A stretch of 26,172 bases of DNA from Fodinibius sp036381435 (GCA_036381435.1 DASVCW010000015.1:1-26172); one strand, 5' to 3'. Shown: positions 16,501 through 23,444, counted from the stretch's first letter. Program-made: numbers and translations. The notes: a model not told the origin generated them from the sequence alone.

Positions 16501-17050
16501 GCTTGACCGTGATGAATTGGAAAGACTCAGTGATCGTACCGAAGTCCGTTGTGCCGGAATCATCACTCAGGTAAAACGGGTGAGTGACAAAAAGGGCCGG
16601 CCTTTTGCTTTTGTGCAGATGGAAGATGTAAAAGGAAATGTTGAAGTGATCGCGTTCAGTGAAACCTATGACCGCTATCTGGGAATGATTCAGGTGGATA
16701 CGTTGGTTGTAGTTGACGGAACAATTGATACGCGCAGAGGCAAACCGCAGATCATTGCAAACAGTTTTGAACGAATTGAAAGTTTGCGCGAAAAATATCA
16801 GGACAAGATTCAACTCGAACTTGATATCGATACGAGCCGTATCAATAACGGTGATTTAGAAAAAGTAGCAGCACTGTTTGAGCAGCACAAGGGGCAGACC
16901 AATGTATCGCTTAATGTGTTGAGCTGTGAAGCTAAAAAACCCTTTGCCATGCACGTCCGAAAATTCGTTATTGATCCCAATGATGAGTTGCTGAAGGGGC
17001 TAAAATCGGTTATAGGGGAAGAATCGGTGGTTTTGAGCCGCAGTAAGTAA
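13580..17050 (+). CDS. dnaE: DNA polymerase III alpha subunit
   Basis: This 1156-residue replicative polymerase is of DnaE1 type. It opens with a PHP domain (HLHCHTQFSMLDG, AITDHGNMFG). The catalytic palm is marked by GPGRGSAAGS and PDIDIDF, which places Asp401 and Asp403 at the same positions as in E. coli, and the third carboxylate is Asp560 in KMDFLGLKTL. Fingers follow (LYRPGPMQFIPEY, ADLLRRAMGKKK), then a helix-hairpin-helix region, an OB fold (about 990-1070, RCAGIITQVKRVS) and a short C-terminal tail. Length is typical. ATG 13580 is preceded by AGGGA at a suitable distance, one of the few Shine-Dalgarno-like sites in this window. Thioredoxin follows 127 bases downstream without a terminator between them. 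Confidence 0.98.
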   Translation: MNFSHLHCHTQFSMLDGAASISQLIKKSKKYEMPGIAITDHGNMFGVPQFVNEAKKEGVKPVIGCEFYITPSGMDNRKDRTRYHQVLLAKNMTGYKNLSKLCSMGYTGGLYYKPRIDKQTLAEHAEGLIATTCCLASEINQTIIKEGEAEAREIFEWYLNLFGDDYYIELQRHGLNDQDRCNEVLVKWAKEFNVKMIATNDCHYVEKEDSEAHDILLALQTNADINDPKRFRFTDDNNNLNTDFYLKTPEEMKELFSDLPSAVDNTSEIIEKVDDINLSSELLLPHYHIPDEFSSMDDYLKALTFRGAKKRYGEITQAVTERIEQELGIIKKMGFAGYFLIVQDFTTEARKRNVFVGPGRGSAAGSIVAYCLGIINIDPLKHDLLFERFLNPERVSPPDIDIDFDDHGRQEVIDYVVDEYGRSNVAQIVTYGTMKAKTAIRDVGRVLGVPLQEVNRITKLFPDHPGLNTFDKVLDKSRNSETADELQQLFEHPDPQVQKMMRFARTLEGSARQTGIHAAGVIIAPGEISNYVPVALSKDKELITQYDGPNAEDCGLLKMDFLGLKTLSILKTSIEFVEENHGIRYDLDELPEHDEKTFELYQKGNTIGTFQFESDGMRKYLKQLKPTSLDDLIAMNALYRPGPMQFIPEYIDRKHGRSKVEYPHPDLEELLKPTYGIMIYQEQIMKAAQKIANYSLGEADLLRRAMGKKKRKVMAEQREIFTRKAIDNGVSEKKAEELFDIMAEFANYGFNKSHSAAYSVVAYQTAFFKANYPAEYMAAVLSHNMGDIDKVSKFIEECYQNGMKVDPPNINTGAGKFVAVDGRIQYGMEAIKGVGSNAVAELVKERKANGKFESIYDFARRVDSRVCNKRTLESLIQAGAFDTLNSNRRQLLQNIEIVISYGARVQEMENSDQSDLFGDGSGSASAIDEPKFEPVKNWSNIERLNKERELIGFYLSGHPLNKYREDVEMFCSHSLDRDELERLSDRTEVRCAGIITQVKRVSDKKGRPFAFVQMEDVKGNVEVIAFSETYDRYLGMIQVDTLVVVDGTIDTRRGKPQIIANSFERIESLREKYQDKIQLELDIDTSRINNGDLEKVAALFEQHKGQTNVSLNVLSCEAKKPFAMHVRKFVIDPNDELLKGLKSVIGEESVVLSRSK

Positions 17051-17177
17051 AGCAAAGATAAGTTTTTACAATAGATCGTATAATAAGAAACGATGTGATT
17101 TAAAACTTTGTAAGTATGATCTTTGACAAGAATTTAATAAGTTTGATCAATTTTAATTAATCGATAATGATACTGAT

Positions 17178-17513
17178 ATGAGTAAAGCACTTAAGTTTAC
17201 AGATGATTCGTTTGAAAATGATGTTTTAAATGCCGATTCTGATAAGCCAGTACTGGTAGATTTTTGGGCTGAATGGTGTGGGCCTTGCCGAATGGTAGGA
17301 CCCGTTGTAGATGAACTGGCCGGTGAGTTTGAAGGAAAAGCAAAAATCGGTAAGGTCGATGTAGATTCTAACCCTGAAATTTCTACAAAATACGGCATTC
17401 GAAGTATTCCTTCACTGCTGATTTTCAAAAATGGTGAAGTGGTAGATCAGATTGTGGGAGCTGTTCCCAAATCGCAGCTTAAGAAACAACTGGAAGCCCA
17501 GTTTTCAAATTGA
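17178..17513 (+). CDS. trxA: Thioredoxin
   Basis: This 111-residue cytoplasmic dithiol oxidoreductase has the canonical active site WAEWCGPCRM (Cys34, Cys37), the conserved Asp in LVDFW, and the cis-Pro in RSIPSLLIF (Pro78). It reduces protein disulfides with electrons from thioredoxin reductase, which is not in this window. Length is standard. It lies 127 bases after dnaE in the same direction; the AT-rich gap has TTGACA at 17123 and TAAGTTTG at 17138, either of which could be part of its own promoter, although spacing is not convincing. A strong terminator follows at 17571. Confidence 0.97.
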   Translation: MSKALKFTDDSFENDVLNADSDKPVLVDFWAEWCGPCRMVGPVVDELAGEFEGKAKIGKVDVDSNPEISTKYGIRSIPSLLIFKNGEVVDQIVGAVPKSQLKKQLEAQFSN

Positions 17514-17525
17514 TCGTTTAATAGG

Positions 17526-17550
17526 CTACAAAAATGCGGAATTTTTGTAG
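17526..17550. repeat. Perfect hairpin just after trxA
   Basis: CTACAAAAAT (17526-17535) pairs perfectly with ATTTTTGTAG (17541-17550) around GCGGA. It begins 12 bases after the thioredoxin stop and precedes the GC-rich terminator by 20 bases. It could protect the 3' end of the mRNA or act as a weak accessory terminator. Confidence 0.7.
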
Positions 17551-17570
17551 GTGAAAATTGAATGTGTAAA

Positions 17571-17597
17571 GGCGATGAGTTTTTCATCGCCTTTTTT
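17571..17597 (+). terminator. Intrinsic terminator of trxA
   Basis: GGCGATGA (17571-17578) pairs with TCATCGCC (17584-17591) around GTTTT, followed directly by six T residues (17592-17597). This is a textbook Rho-independent terminator for the dnaE-trxA side. Confidence 0.93.
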
Positions 17598-17630
17598 GTT
17601 GGGTTCCTTATTTAAAAGTTATTCTTTTTT

Positions 17631-17802
17631 GTCATCCCCCTGCGCCCCTTCAAAGGGGGACTTATAATGAATTATTTTGCAATAATTCATTTTGATTCAA
17701 TAACTCCAAATTTCTTATTCAATTTTGCCATTCGGTAACCAAATCTGCTGATTCCATCAGCAGATTACTATTCCCCCTTTGAAGGGGGTGCAGGGGGATG
17801 AC
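17631..17802. mobile_element. MITE-like element with 30-bp terminal inverted repeats
   Basis: The left arm 17631-17660 and right arm 17772-17802 are inverted copies beginning GTCATCCCCCTG, differing by one substitution and one indel. Each arm also contains a small palindrome, CCCCTTCAAAGGGG or its relative. Inside lie two further perfect hairpins: ATGAATTATT/AATAATTCAT (17667-17676 and 17681-17690) and AATCTGCTGA/TCAGCAGATT (17742-17751 and 17757-17766). There is no coding frame and no clear target-site duplication. CCCCCTTTGAAGGGGG repeats of this type are familiar between genes of Bacteroidota-like genomes. It lies between the trxA terminator and the 3' end of the anti-sigma gene. Confidence 0.75.
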
Positions 17803-17849
17803 AGGAAAGGCTAAAATTGCCGAATCAGCAGGAGAATTTAATCAGGGGA

Positions 17850-18263
17850 TTATTCATCAAGGCGGAAACTAATCGCCAACTCTCTGCCGTTTTTCAAGAA
17901 TTGAACATCATCAGCGTACTGTTTGATGAGATAAACGCCCCGCCCGCCTTCTTTTAGCAGATTTTCATCTTTCAACGGGTCGGCCAAAGAATCGGGATCG
18001 AAGCCCTCACCTTCATCCCGGATGGATACTTTCAGTATATCTTTTTCTAAACCGGCATTGATGAACACCTTTTTACCTGAATCTTGCCGGTTGCCGTGAG
18101 TGATCGCATTATTAACGGCTTCACTCAGTACAAGCAGAATTCGGCTAAAATTATCATCATCAAAACCGGCCCATTGTTGTAGTTCTTCAACGAACAGCTC
18201 TACTCGCTCCATTTCTTCAAATGAAGATTTTAAAACCAGCTTCTTCTTGTCAGTTGATGACAT
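17850..18263 (-). CDS. RsbW-type anti-sigma factor / serine kinase (HATPase)
   Basis: This 137-residue stand-alone GHKL ATPase domain carries the N box SEAVNNAITHGN (47-58) with the Mg-binding Asn, the G1 box DEGEGFDP (83-90) and a GGRGVYLI G2 box (106-113). Proteins of this size and layout are switch kinases of the RsbW/SpoIIAB/BtrW type. They phosphorylate an STAS anti-sigma-factor antagonist and may bind a sigma factor. No STAS partner or PP2C phosphatase gene is adjacent, so the partner is elsewhere. It lies downstream of glutamate dehydrogenase, separated by 45 bases that contain a hairpin. Whether it binds a sigma factor or works in another partner switch cannot be told. Confidence 0.9.
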   Translation of the reverse strand: MSSTDKKKLVLKSSFEEMERVELFVEELQQWAGFDDDNFSRILLVLSEAVNNAITHGNRQDSGKKVFINAGLEKDILKVSIRDEGEGFDPDSLADPLKDENLLKEGGRGVYLIKQYADDVQFLKNGRELAISFRLDE

Positions 18264-18278
18264 AAAAAGGAATAAAGA

Positions 18279-18303
18279 GAGGCATCTCAGTATCGGATGC
18301 CTC
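18279..18303 (-). terminator. Hairpin after the glutamate dehydrogenase gene
   Basis: GAGGCATC (18279-18286) pairs with GATGCCTC (18296-18303), starting 5 bases after the dehydrogenase stop on the minus strand. On that strand the stem is followed by an interrupted T-rich stretch (TCTTTATTCCTTTTT) just before the anti-sigma gene. It may be a weak terminator or attenuator that lets only part of the transcription through. Confidence 0.6.
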
Positions 18304-18308
18304 GAAAA

Positions 18309-19616
18309 TTAGGCGTAAATGCCACGCATTTTCAGCGTTTTGGCTACTTTATCAATTCCAAAAACGTACGCTGCCTGGCGAAGAGTGATATCATACTCTT
18401 CACTCACTTTATGGAGATTGTCAAAAGCATTACGCATCATTCGGTTTAGACGCCGATTCACCCGTTCTTCTGTCCAGAAATAGCCCTGTCGATCCTGTAC
18501 CCATTCAAAGTAAGAGACTGTCACTCCGCCGGCATTGGCCAGAATATCGGGGACGACGATGATGCCTTTATCTTCTAAAATAGAGTCGGCATTTGCTGTT
18601 ACCGGGCCGTTAGCGCCTTCAACAATGAACCGGGCATTGATGTTAGCTGCGTTATGACGTCCAATTTGATCTTCTTTTGCCGCGGGAATGAGTACATCAC
18701 ACTCGAGTTGCAAAAGTTCTTCGTTTGAAATTTTTTCAGCCCCGGCATAGCCTTCTAACGAATAGTTATTTTTATGGGAATATTCTATCGCTTCGGGAAT
18801 GTCGATGCCGTTCTTGTTATAATATCCACCCGAAATATCGCTGATACCGATTACTTTAGATCCTTGTTCATACATCAACTGTGCACTAACAGAACCTACA
18901 TTTCCAAAACCTTGAACTACGGTTGAGCATTTATTGGGCAGGATTCCCGCTTTATTCAAAGCCGCCAGGGTTACCGTCACCACTCCGCGGCCGGTTGCTT
19001 CTTTTCGTCCCTGCGAACCGCCTAAAATAATAGGCTTGCCGGTAACAACAGCCATTTCTGTTTTATGAGCATTCATGCTGTAGGTATCCATAATCCACGC
19101 CATAACCTGTTCGTTGGTATTCATGTCGGGAGCGGGGATATCGCGATCGGGGCCGAATACTTCGAGCATGTTGGTGGTGTAGCGGCGCGTCAGTCGTTCC
19201 AGCTCTGCATCAGACATTTCTTTTGGATTACATCTAATACCGCCTTTGGCACCGCCAAATGGAACATTTGCGATGGCGCATTTCCAGGTCATCCAGGCAG
19301 CAAGTGCTTTAACTTCTTCCAGGTTTACATCGGGGGCATACCGCAAACCACCTTTTGATGGGCCCAATACGTTATCATGAATCACACGATAACCTTCAAA
19401 AACTTTAATTTCACCTGAATCCATTACAACAGGAACAGAGACGATCACTTGTTTTACAGGCCGGGCCAGGTATTGGAACATCCCTTCATCAAGTTCGAGC
19501 AGATTGGCAGCAAACCGGAATCGCTCTAACATTGATTCAAAAGGAGATTCTTCGTCTAATTTGGGTCCTGGTTCTTTATAATAACCGGTGGTGTAGGTAT
19601 TTTTATTGTTAGACAT
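18309..19616 (-). CDS. Glutamate dehydrogenase (Glu/Leu/Phe/Val family)
   Basis: This 435-residue hexameric-type dehydrogenase interconverts glutamate and 2-oxoglutarate plus ammonia. Substrate-site motifs GPSKGGLRYAP and FGGAKGGIRCNP carry the binding and catalytic lysines (Lys88 and Lys124 from the chosen start). DRDIPAPDMNTNEQVM carries the catalytic Asp. The C-terminal Rossmann domain has VVQGFGNVGS (about 234-243) and, after the next strand, an Asp (VIGISDISGG), which favours NAD over NADP. I chose ATG 19616 (MSNNKNTY); 16 extra in-frame residues from 19664 are poorly conserved-looking. It is monocistronic or leads into the anti-sigma kinase gene past a hairpin. Confidence 0.95.
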   Translation of the reverse strand: MSNNKNTYTTGYYKEPGPKLDEESPFESMLERFRFAANLLELDEGMFQYLARPVKQVIVSVPVVMDSGEIKVFEGYRVIHDNVLGPSKGGLRYAPDVNLEEVKALAAWMTWKCAIANVPFGGAKGGIRCNPKEMSDAELERLTRRYTTNMLEVFGPDRDIPAPDMNTNEQVMAWIMDTYSMNAHKTEMAVVTGKPIILGGSQGRKEATGRGVVTVTLAALNKAGILPNKCSTVVQGFGNVGSVSAQLMYEQGSKVIGISDISGGYYNKNGIDIPEAIEYSHKNNYSLEGYAGAEKISNEELLQLECDVLIPAAKEDQIGRHNAANINARFIVEGANGPVTANADSILEDKGIIVVPDILANAGGVTVSYFEWVQDRQGYFWTEERVNRRLNRMMRNAFDNLHKVSEEYDITLRQAAYVFGIDKVAKTLKMRGIYA

Positions 19617-19787
19617 AAAAGAAGTAGAAAATTCTAATCCGTTTTGCGTTTCATATTGTGGCACTGATATTACGAGTATTATTGGAAAATCTCATTTATT
19701 TATAGAGAAAATTGTAAAGAATTTAAAAGAGATTATAGTCAGAAGTCAGAAGGAACTTTTATGGCTAAAAAAGAATCTTAATTATCA

Positions 19788-19864
19788 CTGCAACAGCTTT
19801 TTTTTGCATTTTAATAAAATTTAATGTTGATTCTACAGTTGCAGTTTTTGCATTAAAAGCTGTT
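19788..19864. repeat. Inverted and direct repeats upstream of the HNH gene
   Basis: AACAGCTTTT (19792-19801) is the exact reverse complement of AAAAGCTGTT (19855-19864). CTGCAAC (19788-19794) likewise matches GTTGCAG (19838-19844). TTTTTGCATT also occurs twice in direct orientation. The alternative pairings sit in the 239-base region between divergent glutamate dehydrogenase and HNH genes, so this could be an operator or a leader structure. Confidence 0.55.
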
Positions 19865-19903
19865 TTGATGACAAAAAGTATAATGAGTAATTAAGTTTTT
19901 GCT

Positions 19904-20404
19904 ATGAATGCCAGCGTACTGGTATTAAATAAAGATTATCAGCCTTTAAGCGTTTGCTCAGTGCATCGCTCTGTCAAGCTGCTATTTCTTGATAAGGCAG
20001 AGATGATTCATGATTACCCCGAACTAAAGTTGCGCACTGTTTCCGAAGTTTATTCCTATCCATCAGTGATAAGACTGCGGCGTTATATACATATTCCTTA
20101 TAACAAAATTGTACTTTCTCGTCACAATATTATGAAGCGTGACGGCCATAAATGCCAATACTGTGGGTCTTCGCGTAATTTAACTATCGACCATGTCTTG
20201 CCTCGCAGCCGTGATGGCCAAGACACCTGGGAAAACCTGGTAACCGCTTGCGATAAGTGCAATATTAAAAAGGGAAATAAAACTCCTAAAGAAGCGGATA
20301 TGCCTCTCAAGCGAAAACCGTTTCGCCCTATTCATATCACTTTTATGCAATCCATTTTGGGTGGGGTTGAAGAAAACTGGAAGCCTTACTTGTATATGGC
20401 GTAG
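19904..20404 (+). CDS. HNH endonuclease family protein
   Basis: This 166-residue protein is of the widespread chromosomal HNH type (McrA-like, IPR003615). An N-terminal domain (VLVLNKDYQPLSVCSVHRSV) is followed by the ββα-metal nuclease. CQYCG (Cys84, Cys87) and CDKCN (Cys116, Cys119) hold the structural zinc. IDHVLPRSRDG gives the catalytic Asp96-His97 and NLVTACDKCN the Asn111. Such genes are common in Bacteroidota and Cyanobacteria outside mobile introns, with function still unsettled; repair or phage defence has been considered. No intron or transposase surrounds it. Start ATG 19904 is the only sensible one. mnmA follows 147 bases downstream. Confidence 0.9.
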   Translation: MNASVLVLNKDYQPLSVCSVHRSVKLLFLDKAEMIHDYPELKLRTVSEVYSYPSVIRLRRYIHIPYNKIVLSRHNIMKRDGHKCQYCGSSRNLTIDHVLPRSRDGQDTWENLVTACDKCNIKKGNKTPKEADMPLKRKPFRPIHITFMQSILGGVEENWKPYLYMA

Positions 20405-20414
20405 TCCTTTATTC

Positions 20415-20469
20415 AACCCCCATTCGGGGTTATTTAAAAACTCGTTTACATACCCGAATTGCATTCGGG
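20415..20469 (+). terminator. Two related hairpins between HNH gene and mnmA
   Basis: AACCCC (20415-20420) pairs with GGGGTT (20426-20431) around CATTC, followed by ATTT. CCCGAAT (20453-20459) pairs with ATTCGGG (20463-20469) around TGC. The word CATTCGGGG occurs in both, so the second may be a partial duplicate. The first is a weak terminator candidate; the second has no T run. Confidence 0.5.
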
Positions 20470-20551
20470 GCTATTCATGTTAAATCCCTTCACAACAATT
20501 ACACAAAAAAAACGTATTTTAATATCCATTTTTATCTTAAAAGCAATCAGA

Positions 20552-21682
20552 ATGAGCAGTAAAGGACGAGTATTAGTAGCGATGAGTGGCGGAGTTGATT
20601 CATCCGTGGCTGCTGTTATGCTTAAGGAGCAAGGCTATGATGTAATCGGCATCACCATGAAAACGTGGGACTATTCGCGCGTGGGCGGCAAGTCGGATAA
20701 GGAAACGGGCTGTTGTACACTTGAATCCATGAATGATGCCCGTCAAATTGCTGTAAAGCACGGCTTTAAGCATTTTATTGTGGATATTCGTGAGGAATTC
20801 GGCGGCTGGGTGATCGATCGTTTTGTAGAAGATTACATGGACGGCCGTACGCCCAACCCCTGTGTGCTTTGCAATACTCATATCAAGTGGGCAGCGTTAC
20901 TGCGTCGCGCGGATAATTTGGGATGTGATTTTATTGCGACAGGTCATTATGCTAACGTGCGCGAAGAAAACGGGCGGTATATCATTTCGCGTGGTCTTGA
21001 TCCCCAAAAAGATCAGTCCTATGCTTTGTGGGGGGTGAAACAAGAGCACCTGGCTCGAACAAAATTCCCCTTAGGTAATTTTGAAAAGACGAAAATTCGG
21101 GCACTTGCTGAAGAATTTGGTCTCACCAAAGTAGCGAAAAAGCCTGATTCGTACGAAATCTGCTTCGTTCCGGATGATGATTACCGTCGCTTTCTCAAAG
21201 ACCGTGTTGAAGGACTTGAAGAAAAAGTAGCAGGCGGTAAAATTGTTGATCAGCAAGGGAATGTAGTAGGTGAGCACGAAGGTTATCCTTTTTATACCAT
21301 CGGTCAGCGTCGTGGATTAGATATCGCACTCGGAAAACCGGTTTATGTTACTCACATTAATCCCGAAACCAATGTGATTACCATTGGCGAGAAAAAAGAC
21401 TTGGTGAGTACAACCTGCCGTGCCAAAGATATCAACCTAAGCAAATATGCCAGCATACCTTCGGACGAAATGGAAGTTACGGCTGCAATTCGTTACAATG
21501 ATGATGGAGCCATCGGGCATTTAACACAAGTAAGTGATGATGAAGTAGAAGTTACATTTCCCACAGGTCGCGAAGCCATCGCGCCGGGACAAGCCGTTGT
21601 TTGCTACGAAGGCAACGATGTGGTTGCCGGTGGATGGATTCACAAAGTAAATGTGGATATGAATATACTGCAGGAAGCATAA
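20552..21682 (+). CDS. mnmA: tRNA-specific 2-thiouridylase MnmA
   Basis: The enzyme thiolates U34 of tRNA-Lys, -Glu and -Gln wobble positions using ATP and sulfur relayed from a cysteine desulfurase. The PP-loop SGGVDSS (12-18) binds ATP. The two catalytic cysteines are Cys104 in NPCVLCN and Cys204 in SYEICFVPDDDYRRF, corresponding to E. coli Cys102 and Cys199. The C-terminal beta-barrel (GQRRGLDIALGKPVYV onward) is complete. I chose ATG 20552 (MSSKGRVLVAMSGG), giving 376 aa, the usual length; the frame extends 31 codons upstream but that part is unlike the family. A good terminator follows. Confidence 0.97.
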   Translation: MSSKGRVLVAMSGGVDSSVAAVMLKEQGYDVIGITMKTWDYSRVGGKSDKETGCCTLESMNDARQIAVKHGFKHFIVDIREEFGGWVIDRFVEDYMDGRTPNPCVLCNTHIKWAALLRRADNLGCDFIATGHYANVREENGRYIISRGLDPQKDQSYALWGVKQEHLARTKFPLGNFEKTKIRALAEEFGLTKVAKKPDSYEICFVPDDDYRRFLKDRVEGLEEKVAGGKIVDQQGNVVGEHEGYPFYTIGQRRGLDIALGKPVYVTHINPETNVITIGEKKDLVSTTCRAKDINLSKYASIPSDEMEVTAAIRYNDDGAIGHLTQVSDDEVEVTFPTGREAIAPGQAVVCYEGNDVVAGGWIHKVNVDMNILQEA

Positions 21683-21706
21683 TTTTAATTTTTTTAATGC
21701 GTTCTT

Positions 21707-21739
21707 AAGCCTGTTCCATCCCGGGGACAGGCTTTTTTT
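21707..21739 (+). terminator. Intrinsic terminator of mnmA
   Basis: AAGCCTGT (21707-21714) pairs with ACAGGCTT (21727-21734), and the stem is extended inward by three pairs including one G-T. A run of seven T residues follows at 21733-21739. It is a convincing Rho-independent terminator 25 bases after the mnmA stop. Confidence 0.92.
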
Positions 21740-21810
21740 GTAGATTGAAACATTGTATTTGCTTACCATGTATAAGCAACGACCTAAAATCCAATTCATA
21801 TTTTTACTTC

Positions 21811-22548
21811 ATGAAAAAATCAATTCATTATTTATCGGCCATGTTGATGGTAGCATGTTTCACCCAGCCTGCCGCCGGACAGTTTGAAGGTACTATTACT
21901 TATCACAGCTATGAATATTCTGACGATGGTGAAAGGGAAAAGCAGGATGAGTTCACCCTGTATATCACAGCTGATCGAATCATGCTGCAGGGAAATAATA
22001 AGTATAACTTCATGGGCTCGATCGAAACAGAAGGGGTTTTGGTGCGTCTTGACCGACAGGACTTTGTATTCATGACGGGTGATGAAGAAGCCTTGTCTAT
22101 CTCAAAATCTGACATCATTTCTATGATGAATATGTTTGGAGCGGGTTCGCAGCCAAGTACTGGTAATGAAGAAATTAATTATGAGCAAACGGATGAAAGT
22201 AAAACCATTCTTGGGTATCCGAGTGATAAATTCATTTTCAAGGATGATGAAGACCAGGATACCATCGTCTGGATGACTAAAGGCGTTGATGTAAACTGGG
22301 GAATGCTGGCCGAGCCCTGGGGAAATAACGCCGATGATTTAATTAGCGGCGGTTTTCCGATGGATGTTATTTTTAAAGACAAATATTTTCCTGTTAAAGT
22401 GCAGGGTTATAAAAATGGAGAGCTGGTAACAGTACTTGAAGCCGTTGAAATTAGTCGTTCTCCCGTACCCGAGGCAATGGTAGAAGTTCCGGATGATGTA
22501 CAAGTACTAAGCTTCCAGGAATACTTATTTCGCAAAATGAGCCAGTGA
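21811..22548 (+). CDS. Secreted DUF4412 domain protein
   Basis: From ATG 21811 the 245-residue product has a signal peptide (MKKSIHYLSAMLMVACFTQP, likely cleavage after AAG). A lipoprotein alternative with the Cys in MVAC is weaker because the lipobox is poor. The mature part begins FEGTITYHSYEYS and continues with alternating beta strands (FTLYITADRIMLQG, TESKTILGYPSDKFIF-like), matching the DUF4412 beta-sandwich family of Bacteroidota envelope proteins, distantly LolA/LolB-like. Function is unknown. It stands alone between the mnmA terminator and the MntA-like gene. Confidence 0.85.
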   Translation: MKKSIHYLSAMLMVACFTQPAAGQFEGTITYHSYEYSDDGEREKQDEFTLYITADRIMLQGNNKYNFMGSIETEGVLVRLDRQDFVFMTGDEEALSISKSDIISMMNMFGAGSQPSTGNEEINYEQTDESKTILGYPSDKFIFKDDEDQDTIVWMTKGVDVNWGMLAEPWGNNADDLISGGFPMDVIFKDKYFPVKVQGYKNGELVTVLEAVEISRSPVPEAMVEVPDDVQVLSFQEYLFRKMSQ

Positions 22549-22607
22549 TTGGAAATATGGGCATAGTAAGCTAAGTTGCTGTTGATCATTTTATAGACTG
22601 ATTTAAA

Positions 22608-22952
22608 ATGGAGAATGGAGCTAAAAAATATATAGAGCAACGGTTGCCGCAGCGGTTAATGGATGAACTATATGGTTTAGCTGAAAAATATCGGTATGAG
22701 GGGGTGAAACTGTTTGTATTCGGGTCGTTCGCAAAGTTGGATGATCGCCAAACATCTGATCTGGATCTTGGTGTAGCTTGGATAAAAGAACGTTCTCCGA
22801 TAGTATTTTCCAAACTTTATAGGGATGTAATGGATTTGCCCACTATTCGAAAAATTGATCTGATAGATGTTGAATCAGTTGACGAATCATTCAGAAATCA
22901 CATAATGAAAGATGCTGTTTTTCTTTCGGAAGAAAAGGAAGCTGTAGTATGA
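22608..22952 (+). CDS. MntA-like minimal nucleotidyltransferase (HI0073/MNT antitoxin type)
   Basis: The 114-residue protein has the minimal nucleotidyltransferase signature GSX10DXD intact: Gly39-Ser40 and Asp51-x-Asp53 in VFGSFAKLDDRQTSDLDLG. A third acidic position lies in KIDLIDVESVD. In the MntA/HepT toxin-antitoxin family this protein AMPylates a tyrosine of the partner HEPN toxin and so silences it. The stop overlaps the ATG of the HEPN gene by 4 bases (ATGA at 22949-22952), the normal coupled layout. The partner here is interrupted by a stop codon, so this gene may be an antitoxin without a full-length toxin. Start ATG 22608 is the first in frame. Confidence 0.9.
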   Translation: MENGAKKYIEQRLPQRLMDELYGLAEKYRYEGVKLFVFGSFAKLDDRQTSDLDLGVAWIKERSPIVFSKLYRDVMDLPTIRKIDLIDVESVDESFRNHIMKDAVFLSEEKEAVV

Positions 22953-23332
22953 GCAGAAAGCAGCAACTTATGAAAGATTTTGAGAATGTTCTGCATAAGC
23001 GAAAAGAAGCATTAGATCAACAGGAGACCGAGCTAAGCAGAGATGCAGCTATTCTTAGATTTGAGCTCTCTTTTGAAGTTGGTTGGAAGCTGCTGATATA
23101 AGTATTGGCTCGTGAAGAAGGCTATGAAGCTAACAGTCCTCGTCAAGCCTTTCAGCAAGCTTTTTCAATAGGTTGGATTGGTGATGAAGTAATATGGGCT
23201 GATATTGTTAAAGCAAGAAATACAGCTACTCACGTATATCGAGAAACTTATGCAAAAAGTTTATATCAAGAGTTAGATGATTATTATAAAGCTTTTAATG
23301 AGCTTTACCTGTCTGTCCAACCTTTAGGTTAG
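22949..23332 (+). pseudogene. HepT-like HEPN toxin (HI0074 family), interrupted by an in-frame TAA
   Basis: The frame from ATG 22949 reads MSRKQQLMKDFENVL, then RDAAILRFELSFEVGWKLLI, the typical HI0074-family helix, then TAA at 23099-23101 (codon 51). It continues without a frameshift as VLAREEGYEANSPRQAFQQA to the TAG at 23330-23332. The total of 127 codons is the usual family length. The HEPN RNase motif RX4HXY lies after the stop: RNTATHVY gives Arg90, His95 and Tyr97, the tyrosine being the AMPylation target in MntA/HepT. Only one base change is needed to explain the stop (e.g. AAA or CAA to TAA). A TTG at 23105 could restart translation of a 75-residue fragment with the motif. A sequencing error or programmed readthrough cannot be excluded. 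Confidence 0.88.
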
Positions 23333-23381
23333 CTTTAACGCGCTGAGCAATTGAAAACAGTATTTAAAGTCTATTTTGCTG

Positions 23382-23444
23382 TCATTTCGACCCCCGTATA
23401 ATCGGGACGCTCCGAGCGGAAAAACCGCTCTACAGTCGAAATGA
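23382..23444. repeat. Intergenic palindromic element with two inner hairpins
   Basis: The outer arms TCATTTCGAC (23382-23391) and GTCGAAATGA (23435-23444) are perfect inverted repeats. They enclose CCCG/CGGG (23393-23396 and 23403-23406) and GAGCGG/CCGCTC (23414-23419 and 23425-23430). The fold is a three-way, cloverleaf-like structure. The TCATTTCGAC word with a GC-rich centre resembles dispersed intergenic repeats of Bacteroidota-like genomes. It lies between the broken HEPN gene and the anti-sigma factor gene, both of which end towards it. Confidence 0.8.

Noticed and set aside
17123..17145. trxA promoter from TTGACA and TAAGTTTG
   Set aside because: The two words overlap wrongly for either sigma-70 or the Bacteroidota consensus spacing.
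23105..23332. Independent 75-residue gene
   Set aside because: It is the in-frame continuation of the HepT-like gene after the premature stop, not a separate gene, though a restart is possible.
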